IMG/VR virus record: IMGVR_UViG_3300025138_000091
Coordinates: 1 to 42,142 of that record
Direction: 5' to 3' (one strand)
Length of the DNA stretch: 42,142 nt
From: a virus
The first letter of the stretch is position 1; every line of letters starts with the position of its first letter. Position numbers and translations under genes: made by a program. Of the stretch, positions 36,708-42,142 are shown piece by piece. The notes under the pieces are model-generated. The model did not search any database. It worked only from the letters and a program-made list of their open reading frames with translations, and had not been told where the DNA came from.

Positions 36708-37385
36708 ATGAACACAGCACCGATATGCGAACTGCATGAATTAGAGAGTATAGAACTTAGTACCATGTACGAGAATGGTAAAAGATACTATACAGACGGC
36801 GAAGGTACTATAAAGTATCCATCAGTCACCACAGTCACAGGCATTCTCAATAGAGAACATATTAAGTTGTGGCGAGAACGAGTTGGCGCTGAAGAGGCGA
36901 ACAAGATTACCAAGGCCGCAACCAACAGAGGTACTAAATTTCATCAACATGTAGAAGACTATCTAAGACAAGATAAGAAAGAAATAATCTTTGAAAACAT
37001 TCTACAAGAAGGAATGTTCAAGGCAGTTCAACCAGTATTAGATGAAATTATACCTATCGCCTTAGAGGCACCTCTCTACTCCAATGAATTGAGAATGGCA
37101 GGTAGAGTCGATTGCGTAGGGCTATGGGAGAATGAGTTATCTATTATAGACTTTAAATCATCTTCTAAGATTAAAAAAGAATACATGGCGAAACCATGGT
37201 ACATACAAATGACTGCATATGCAATCATGGTAGAAGAGATGACAGGTCACGCTGTCGACAACATCACTGCAATAGTTGGTGTAGAAGGTATGAATACCTT
37301 CCAGATATTCGAGGCACAACCTCAAGACTATGTTGATGAACTATATCAACTAAGAGAACAATACAAGAATCTATACGGCATATGA
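36708..37385 (+). CDS. RecB/Cas4-like PD-(D/E)xK exonuclease
   Basis: This encodes 225 residues with the complete RecB-family nuclease motif set: G75-T-x2-H79 (GTKFHQH), Glu120, D135 in AGRVDCVG, D148-F-K150 in IIDFKSS, and Q167-x3-Y171 (QMTAY). Such enzymes degrade or process DNA ends in recombination and repair. AAGGAAAG precedes the ATG. Its stop overlaps a 2OG oxygenase gene by 4 nt, and the T4-like replication genes follow 1 kb downstream. Confidence 0.8.
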   Translation: MNTAPICELHELESIELSTMYENGKRYYTDGEGTIKYPSVTTVTGILNREHIKLWRERVGAEEANKITKAATNRGTKFHQHVEDYLRQDKKEIIFENILQEGMFKAVQPVLDEIIPIALEAPLYSNELRMAGRVDCVGLWENELSIIDFKSSSKIKKEYMAKPWYIQMTAYAIMVEEMTGHAVDNITAIVGVEGMNTFQIFEAQPQDYVDELYQLREQYKNLYGI

Positions 37386-37993
37386 TTAATATCTCTAATA
37401 ACGATACTCACATGATAAGTATCGTTCACGACTTTATGACAGAATATGAATGCGAACACATTCTACAACATTCACTTGCATCTTTAGAGTCATCAAAGGT
37501 TGCGAGTCCAGACGGCAAGGGTATGAAACATGAAGGTCGAACAGGTTCAAATACCTGGTTGCCACATCACACCAACGATGTTATACTTGGTGTTGCAAAT
37601 AGAATTTCAGATACAGTTCGTATGCCTTTAGAGAATGCAGAACCATTTCAGGTTGTACATTACAAAGAAGGACAAGAATACAATTATCATTGGGACTCCT
37701 TTGATGAGAATGACGAAGGATACAATGATTTATATATGGGCCAAATGGGTCAGAGAATGATAACTGTATTAGGTTATTTACGAGATGTACCGAAAGGTGG
37801 TGAAACAGGATTCAATAGATTAGGAGTTAATGTTCAACCAAAGAGAGGCACAATCGTTATATGGTATAATGTTGAACCAGATACCAATAAACGAGAAATA
37901 CTATCGCAACATGCAGGTCTACCTGTATTAGAAGGCGAGAAGTATGCATTTAATTTATGGTTCAGAGAAAATAAATTTGGAGAAAGTTTATGA
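37382..37993 (+). CDS. 2OG-Fe(II) oxygenase, prolyl-4-hydroxylase-like
   Basis: This encodes 203 residues. The triad is H103-x-D105 (NYHWDSF), H177 (LSQHAGLPV) and Lys187 (EGEKYAFN) for 2-oxoglutarate, with the YLRDVPKGGETGF linker characteristic of P4H-type enzymes. It is among the best matches to true prolyl-4-hydroxylases in this window. The ATGA overlaps on both sides place it in one transcript with the exonuclease and a small acidic gene. The substrate is unknown. Confidence 0.85.
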   Translation: MINISNNDTHMISIVHDFMTEYECEHILQHSLASLESSKVASPDGKGMKHEGRTGSNTWLPHHTNDVILGVANRISDTVRMPLENAEPFQVVHYKEGQEYNYHWDSFDENDEGYNDLYMGQMGQRMITVLGYLRDVPKGGETGFNRLGVNVQPKRGTIVIWYNVEPDTNKREILSQHAGLPVLEGEKYAFNLWFRENKFGESL

Positions 37994-38298
37994 GTGATAT
38001 AATTATGACACTAACGGAAGACCATACCGTGTATGTCAAAAAAGAAAAACACATCGATAGTGGATGGTTGGACGAGTGTGGTGTAACCGAAGACGAAGTA
38101 CACGAGTATATCGAATCAGGTTCATTAGAAGAAGATACAGAATTACTTCAAGGCGAATACGATGGCCAACTTAAGAGTGAGGCTATCTTTGAAATATTAA
38201 CAGAAGCCGATACTATGGATGTATATGAAGATTGGTTTAGTGACAGAAAGGGTATGACAGAATACCACTTTAGTCTTGGCGGTCTTAATGATAAGTAG
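37990..38298 (+). CDS. Small acidic protein, function unknown
   Basis: This encodes 102 residues, highly acidic (VHEYIESGSLEEDTELLQGE). It starts within the stop of the oxygenase gene and overlaps the gp33-like gene by 11 nt. No Cys motif beyond one Cys and no membrane segment. Its charge could mimic DNA, but no family supports that. Confidence 0.5.
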   Translation: MSDIIMTLTEDHTVYVKKEKHIDSGWLDECGVTEDEVHEYIESGSLEEDTELLQGEYDGQLKSEAIFEILTEADTMDVYEDWFSDRKGMTEYHFSLGGLNDK

Positions 38299-38524
38299 AA
38301 AAGAGTTTACAGAACAAGTAGAAAGATTACTTGTAGGTAATAAGACGGACATAATGAGTGCAATACTTAGAGTGTGCGAGAATAATAATGTAGAACCAGA
38401 AGGTGCTAAACGATTACTTTCTATTCCGTTAAAGGAGAAGTTGACTGCTGAAGCAGAGAAACTAAAACTGATTAACAGAGAGAAGGCAAGTCGTGGTTCA
38501 CTTGAAAGTTTTATATCAACATAA
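38288..38524 (+). CDS. 33: Probable late transcription co-activator gp33
   Basis: This encodes 78 residues from ATG 38288 (an upstream in-frame TTG is less likely). It resembles the short gp33 of marine T4-like phages: an N-terminal helix FTEQVERLLVGNKTDIM, then a segment with NNNVEPEGAKRLLSIPLKEKLTAEAEKL. gp33 links the sliding clamp to RNA polymerase carrying gp55 and activates late promoters. The gene order 33-59-32 is as in T4, although two extra genes are inserted. The identity is not fully certain because gp33 is small and diverged. Late-promoter-like boxes in the window support a T4-type late system. Confidence 0.6.
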   Translation: MISRKEFTEQVERLLVGNKTDIMSAILRVCENNNVEPEGAKRLLSIPLKEKLTAEAEKLKLINREKASRGSLESFIST

Positions 38525-38532
38525 AGGAAAAT

Positions 38533-38955
38533 ATGAATATAATTAAACACTTCATTGATACAATGAAGACGGTGTTGGTCACGAGAGCGACAGATATTAA
38601 CGGAAGGTCAGATAGACCCGAGTACTGGTGGTTTACATTGTATGCCATGATTGTATTTGGTTTACTTGCACTAGTGGACAACTATGTACTAGGATTTACA
38701 TTCTTTAGTATACTAGAACCATGGGGAGAAATGAAAGAGAGTGGAGTGTTAGTATTGTTATGGACACTTGTAACTCTTGTACAAAGTATATGTTTAACAG
38801 CAAGAAGATTACATGACAGAGGTCATAGTGGTTGGTGGCAGTTAGGTTTTATAGTACCAGGCTTAAACTTTATAGTTTTTTACTGGTTAGTAAGAGATGC
38901 AAAGGATATACCTGAAGCATTAACATATGAGAACCCATATGGGTTCCGTTATTAA
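38533..38955 (+). CDS. DUF805-family membrane protein
   Basis: This encodes 140 residues with AAAGGA upstream. The motifs of the DUF805 family are present: RATDINGRSDRPEYWWF (about 17-33), three to four hydrophobic spans, and the signature ARRLHDRGHSGWW (about 93-105). The function is unknown even in bacteria. Its placement between gp33 and gp59 is unusual and indicates insertion of an accessory gene into the T4 core order. Confidence 0.8.
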   Translation: MNIIKHFIDTMKTVLVTRATDINGRSDRPEYWWFTLYAMIVFGLLALVDNYVLGFTFFSILEPWGEMKESGVLVLLWTLVTLVQSICLTARRLHDRGHSGWWQLGFIVPGLNFIVFYWLVRDAKDIPEALTYENPYGFRY

Positions 38956-38965
38956 GGAGAAAAAT

Positions 38966-39262
38966 ATGAAAGCAGGAGATTTAGTAAGTGTAGTTACCAT
39001 GAGTGGTGAGTACATTGGTAAATACGCCGAGTCAGAAACAGGACTCAGATTAGACAACCCACGCATGATAGTACAAGCGCCTAACGGTGGCATGGGTTTT
39101 GCTAAAGGGGTTGCAGTAACAGGTAAAGTGGATCCTGAATACATGCAAATTAATAGTTATGTTTTTGTTTGTGAGACAAACGAAGATGTAAAAGAAGCTT
39201 ATATGACCGCATTTTCAGGTATACAAGTACCTAAGAAGAAAAAGATTATAGTGAATAAGTAA
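38966..39262 (+). CDS. Small conserved phage protein, function unknown
   Basis: This encodes 98 residues from ATG 38966 with AAGGAG 6 nt upstream; an in-frame frame extends 39 nt upstream but only as overlap with the DUF805 gene. An SH3-like beta start (AGDLVSVVTMSGEYIGKY), a central RLDNPRMIVQAPNGGMGFA and a basic end (PKKKKIIVNK) are seen. I recall such proteins in marine T4-like phages without a function. Confidence 0.6.
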   Translation: MKAGDLVSVVTMSGEYIGKYAESETGLRLDNPRMIVQAPNGGMGFAKGVAVTGKVDPEYMQINSYVFVCETNEDVKEAYMTAFSGIQVPKKKKIIVNK

Positions 39263-39858
39263 TGTCGAGTCGTGAAGGATTTGATAGTTATCAGTTATAC
39301 TTAGGAATTAAATTACATTTTAATTCAGCATCGTATGACTTCATCAAATACAATGGTAAGGTCAAGGCAGACTTACCATCCTTCATGAAACGAAAAGACA
39401 AGTATCACTTTGCCAAACTGGCGAGAACATATAAGAGTGAACTACTTGACTTCTATGTTGCCAACCTATCATTGAAAGATGCGTGGGTTGGTGATTTACT
39501 AGAAAATGAATCTAAGAAACTCTACTTAGATTGGAAGAAAAGACAACAGAGATTATCTTATCAGTTTGAACAAGACATGATGTATCTATTAAAGAAGAAA
39601 ACGATACAAGAGGTATTGACTGTAACAAACGGACAACACCCCTATCTACTCAAACAGTTCCTTGGTAAGAACATATCACTAGAGACAATGTGTATACTAG
39701 ATGATGTGACTGAATTCAGTAAGAAATGGAATAATCTTATATCAGAAACACTGATATATCCAGATACAATAAACAAGATTGATAAGTATAAGTCATTTAT
39801 GAATTATAACATCAACACCTATAAACAAAAACTTATAAAACTATGCAAGACAACTTAG
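39262..39858 (+). CDS. 59: DNA helicase loader gp59
   Basis: This encodes 198 residues, close to T4 gp59 (217). Conserved features include the N-terminal YQLYLGIKLHFN-x-ASYDFIKYNG segment, KRKDKYHFAKLA, the DAWVGDL motif, and a helical basic C-terminal half ending in KQKLIKLCKT. gp59 binds fork DNA and gp32 and loads the gp41 helicase. Its start overlaps the previous stop by 1 nt, and it overlaps the next gene by 16 nt. Its place before gene 32 is as in T4, except for one inserted gene. Confidence 0.85.
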   Translation: MSSREGFDSYQLYLGIKLHFNSASYDFIKYNGKVKADLPSFMKRKDKYHFAKLARTYKSELLDFYVANLSLKDAWVGDLLENESKKLYLDWKKRQQRLSYQFEQDMMYLLKKKTIQEVLTVTNGQHPYLLKQFLGKNISLETMCILDDVTEFSKKWNNLISETLIYPDTINKIDKYKSFMNYNINTYKQKLIKLCKTT

Positions 39859-40607
39859 ACATGTTATACTTAGTGGGTAATGGTCCGTCAAGAAAAAACA
39901 TAGACCCTAATACTTTATCTGAGTGGTGGGGAATGAATATGATATACAGAACACACTCACCAGATATGGTGTTTGTGCAAGATGTATCTCCTCAGAATGA
40001 ATGTGTAAAAGAAGAGTACTATAAGAAAGGTAAGGTGTGTTTCGCCGAGTGGAATGAACTCCCTATAGATATGTGGGACATGATGAAACTAGGGTTACCA
40101 GGAACAATAATCGAAACGAGACTTCCAGATGATGATGCATTTGTGTATCAAGGAGAAACATCTTATGAGTTTGGTGAAGAGACGAGGTCCTATATGATTG
40201 GATACAATCGGGCCTATGCAGATAACATAGTTATATATAAAAATGAACTGCTCAAGAACATGTATTGTGGAATATATGCATTAGGATATGCAGTACACCA
40301 TGGATACAAAAACATATGTCTAGTTGGTTATGATTCACTACAGTTTAATGAATCTGCCAATGTATATGGTCGAGAAGACCACTACACATACGCTGATGAA
40401 TACAGACATGATTCAGGCGTACTAGATATTCAACAATCTCAATTTGTGAGCCTTATGGAACACATAAATAAAGAGTATCCTGAAATTAAGGTTTATTTTA
40501 AAAACCCCATTGAAGGATTTGACTTAATCGTGTATAATGAACTATTATCTCGATTTAAAGTTGAAGATAAGTGGATTCTAGGTCAAGGCCTAGAGTCTTT
40601 GATATAA
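39843..40607 (+). CDS. Putative glycosyltransferase-like protein inserted between 59 and 32
   Basis: This encodes 254 residues. The start MLYLVGNGPSRKNID with a following MNMIYRTHSPDMVFVQD resembles the nucleotide-binding beginning of sialyltransferase-like (CstII/GT42) and DUF115-type proteins. A later CGIYALGYAVHHGYKNICLVGYDS fits the second Rossmann-like part. No signal peptide. It could add a sugar to DNA, lipopolysaccharide or a small molecule; the exact family is uncertain. ATG 39843 is used, with 39861 as an alternative. The gene 32 promoter lies within its last 35 nt. Confidence 0.5.
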   Translation: MQDNLDMLYLVGNGPSRKNIDPNTLSEWWGMNMIYRTHSPDMVFVQDVSPQNECVKEEYYKKGKVCFAEWNELPIDMWDMMKLGLPGTIIETRLPDDDAFVYQGETSYEFGEETRSYMIGYNRAYADNIVIYKNELLKNMYCGIYALGYAVHHGYKNICLVGYDSLQFNESANVYGREDHYTYADEYRHDSGVLDIQQSQFVSLMEHINKEYPEIKVYFKNPIEGFDLIVYNELLSRFKVEDKWILGQGLESLI

Positions 40608-40608
40608 T
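40577..40608 (+). promoter_or_regulatory. Gene 32 promoter with overlapping inverted repeat
   Basis: TATAAT (40603-40608) lies 28 nt before the gene 32 start. There is no good TTGACA at the right distance. Instead TCTAGG (40577-40582) and CCTAGA (40589-40594) form a perfect 6-bp inverted repeat with a 6-nt spacer over the -35 region. A phage-activated middle promoter or an operator are both possible. Confidence 0.5.
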
Positions 40609-40635
40609 GCGATATGAATACAATAGGAGAATACA

Positions 40636-41532
40636 ATGTCAACATCGTTAGATAAGCTCAGACAGGCCATGGAGTCTGCATCACCAGCTCAAGGTGATAA
40701 AAAAACCTACGGAGACGATACTTTCTGGAAACCTGAACTCGATAAGAGTGGTAATGGTTATGCAGTAGTTCGTTTCTTGCCAACACCAGAAGGAGATGAG
40801 ATGCCATGGGTATCTTACTTCGACCATGGTTTCCAAGGTCCAGGTGGTTGGTATATCGAAAAGTCTTTGACTACCATTGGTAAAAAAGACCCTGTAAGTG
40901 AATACAACACATCGTTGTGGAACACAGGAATTGAAGCCAACAAAGAAATGGCTAGAAAACAGAAGCGTAGGCTTCATTATGTTTCTAACATCTTTGTAGT
41001 TTCAGACCCCAAGAATCCTGATAATGAAGGGAAGGTATTTCAGTACCGATATGGTAAGAAGATTTTTGAAATGTTGAAAGAGGCTATCTCTCCAGCATTC
41101 GAAGATGAGTCTGCTATTAATCCTTTTGACTTAAGAGGCGAAGGTGCAAACTTTAAGATTAAGATTAGAAAAGTAGACGGCTACTGGAACTATGACAAAT
41201 CAGAGTTTGATTCACCTGCGAATCTATTTGAAGATGAGGCGAGATTAGAAAATATCGCTATGTCTACAAAGAGTCTATCGGAGATTATATCACCTAGTAA
41301 GTTTAAGTCTTATGAAGAACTTAAAGAGAAACTCGATAGAGTTCTCGGTCTTGCAGGTGCTGTAGCAAATTCTACTGCTGAATCAATTGCAGACGACATG
41401 GAAGAAGTGCCATGGTCTGGAGTTAATACTGAAACAGTAGCAGAAGAACCTGTAATCTCATCAGTAGAATCTACATCCGAAGGCGATGAAGATGATGCGA
41501 TGGATTACTTTAAGAAGTTAGCTGACAGCTAA
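40636..41532 (+). CDS. 32: Single-stranded DNA-binding protein gp32 lacking the zinc cysteines
   Basis: This encodes 298 residues, like T4 gp32 (301), with AGGAG upstream. Domains: a short N-terminal cooperativity segment (LDKLRQAM), an OB-fold core (about 25-240) with GFQGPGGWYIE (65-75), and an acidic C-terminal tail (about 255-298, ending DDAMDYFKKLADS) that contacts other replication proteins. T4 gp32 binds zinc by H64, C77, C87 and C90. Here H64 is kept, but position 77 is Ser and the CPVC region reads DPVSEY; the whole protein has no cysteine. It coats single-stranded DNA in replication, recombination and repair. Confidence 0.95.
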   Translation: MSTSLDKLRQAMESASPAQGDKKTYGDDTFWKPELDKSGNGYAVVRFLPTPEGDEMPWVSYFDHGFQGPGGWYIEKSLTTIGKKDPVSEYNTSLWNTGIEANKEMARKQKRRLHYVSNIFVVSDPKNPDNEGKVFQYRYGKKIFEMLKEAISPAFEDESAINPFDLRGEGANFKIKIRKVDGYWNYDKSEFDSPANLFEDEARLENIAMSTKSLSEIISPSKFKSYEELKEKLDRVLGLAGAVANSTAESIADDMEEVPWSGVNTETVAEEPVISSVESTSEGDEDDAMDYFKKLADS

Positions 41533-41545
41533 TTTCTTTGTAGGG

Positions 41546-41698
41546 TGTAGTTGTTATATATTATGTGTTTTTTGAATGCAACTACAAACTTCGGCCGTGG
41601 ATATGGGGGCATCGAAGTAGGGGAAAGGTTATCAGCAAAAGCGGGATAATCGGTACAGAGCGGGTTGCTGTAAGCGTTGGGGCGACTGTACACTTTTT
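41546..41698 (+). ncRNA. Candidate structured RNA between gene 32 and the bS21 gene
   Basis: The 180-nt gap without a gene holds a row of stems. TGTAGTTG/CAACTACA (41546-41553 with 41579-41586, AT-rich loop with a T-run). ACTTCG/CGAAGT (41588-41593 with 41613-41618). GGTTATC/GATAATC (41627-41633 with 41645-41651, one G-T pair, inner AAAA loop). GTACAG/CTGTAC (41653-41658 with 41686-41691), followed by TTTTT (41694-41698). The last stem with its T-run could terminate. It may be a small RNA or the leader controlling the ribosomal protein gene that follows. Confidence 0.55.
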
Positions 41699-41712
41699 AA
41701 GAGAAATATTAT

Positions 41713-41949
41713 ATGCCAAATGTAACACCAAAATTAAATCCTAAAACGAAACAAACGGAGTCGTTTGATAGTCTATTAAGGAGATTTAAAAGAGCATGTG
41801 ATAAGGCAGAGATAGTACAAGAGATAAGACAACGACAGTATCATGAGAAACCAAACGATACTAAGAATCAAAAGAATCAAGATTTAAAGAGACAGAAGAA
41901 GTTAAACGCTAAACGAGCTCTACAGAACCCAATAAGAAAGAGAAGATAA
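41713..41949 (+). CDS. rpsU: Ribosomal protein bS21 homologue
   Basis: This encodes 78 residues matching bacterial small-subunit protein bS21: the block ESFDSLLRRFKRACDKAEIV (16-35), RQRQYHEKP (40-48), and a Lys/Arg-rich tail that binds rRNA. bS21 aids translation initiation and is loosely bound, so a phage copy can exchange into host ribosomes. It is preceded by a long structured intergenic region. Its stop overlaps the next gene as TAATG. Phage-borne bS21 is known in marine phages of Pelagibacter and others. Confidence 0.85.
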   Translation: MPNVTPKLNPKTKQTESFDSLLRRFKRACDKAEIVQEIRQRQYHEKPNDTKNQKNQDLKRQKKLNAKRALQNPIRKRR

Positions 41950-42142
41950 TGAAACAGTGGCATGGTGGCAAAGGTTCTGAAAGAAGGAACGCAAACGATA
42001 AAGCCTATGCTGACGGATGGGAACTTGCATTCGGTAAAAAGAAACCAGAAGTCAAAGCTCGTAAAGAAACACCCTCACACGCATCTACTCAGATGCATTC
42101 AGATAAAACGAAAGTTATTCCTAGAAAAGAAAAGTATAAAGA
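41949..42142 (+). CDS. Small basic phage protein (3' truncated by window edge)
   Basis: This starts within the bS21 stop (TAATG) and runs off the window after 64 residues. It begins MKQWHGGKGSERR, a Gly/Lys/Arg-rich start, followed by DKAYADGWELAFGKKK. This start is familiar from small proteins of marine T4-like phages near gene 32 or replication genes; function unknown. It is translationally coupled to bS21. Confidence 0.6.
   Translation, partial: MKQWHGGKGSERRNANDKAYADGWELAFGKKKPEVKARKETPSHASTQMHSDKTKVIPRKEKYK

Noticed and set aside
41588-41640. Resemblance of CGAAGTAGGGGAAAGG to the core of glutamine riboswitches
   Set aside because: The GAAGTAGG part is similar, but I could not find the conserved upstream partner strand, so a match is not supported. 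A covariance search would decide.
1-42142. CRISPR arrays, insertion sequences, integrase or attachment sites
   Set aside because: I saw no spaced direct repeats, no transposase or integrase gene and no terminal inverted repeats, which fits a lytic T4-like phage.

Overview
The window is part of the genome of a strictly lytic, T4-like marine myovirus. The T4-type core genes seen are primase gp61, NrdA, NrdB, RNase H, a probable late-transcription factor gp33, helicase loader gp59 and single-stranded-DNA-binding protein gp32. The DNA is AT-rich and densely packed with short, overlapping genes (many ATGA and TAATG junctions). Nearly everything lies on the plus strand; only three genes (19342-21440) run leftward. 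The accessory genes are typical of ocean myophages: many 2OG-Fe(II) dioxygenases, ribosomal protein bS21, an A-type Fe-S carrier, a carbamoyltransferase and glutaredoxin. No photosynthesis genes occur here. A cytochrome c and bS21 fit a proteobacterial host such as a Pelagibacter-like cell, but the host cannot be fixed from this sequence alone.

Layout. 1-5.7 kb: virion and head-associated genes, including two proteins with N-termini like T4 capsid-targeting peptides, beta-rich decoration-type proteins and a PAP2 phosphatase. 5.7-13.9 kb: a membrane coiled-coil protein, primase, then a tightly overlapping nucleotide operon (nrdA, a 2OG oxygenase, nrdB, a small membrane protein, cytochrome c, glutaredoxin, a HExxH protein, a 5'-deoxynucleotidase). 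13.9-15.1 kb: small genes and an i-spanin/o-spanin pair. 15.0-18.0 kb: four successive 2OG-Fe(II) oxygenases with a hidden zinc-ribbon gene between the last two. 18.0-19.3 kb: two unknown genes ending at a bidirectional terminator. 19.3-21.4 kb: the leftward island.

21.4-24.3 kb is an early-type region: strong sigma70-like promoters sharing an unusual spacer, a probable structured non-coding RNA (about 22281-22527), a string of tiny membrane proteins, another folded RNA element and tRNA-Thr(UGU). 24.3-32.8 kb: a split carbamoyltransferase, IscA, a small nuclease, a 2OG oxygenase, RNase H, a large acidic coiled-coil protein behind a strongly folded leader, a radical SAM enzyme and an SDR-type protein. 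32.8-36.7 kb: small early genes under the same promoter family and a SleB-like wall hydrolase. 36.7-42.1 kb: RecB-like exonuclease, eighth 2OG oxygenase, gp33, DUF805 protein, gp59, a sugar-transferase-like protein, gp32, a second structured intergenic RNA and bS21.

Regulation visible in the DNA falls into two classes. One is a family of promoters with TTGACA, an 18-bp spacer carrying TCACTTTTTG, and a TATACT-like box. The other is a set of T4-late-like boxes (NATAAATA/ACTAAATA) placed exactly 5 nt before five start codons that lack Shine-Dalgarno sequences, which would give leaderless late mRNAs. The most likely undescribed elements are the two multi-hairpin RNAs (22281-22527 and 41546-41698), the nested leader fold at 29261-29350, and the leaderless late-promoter arrangement.
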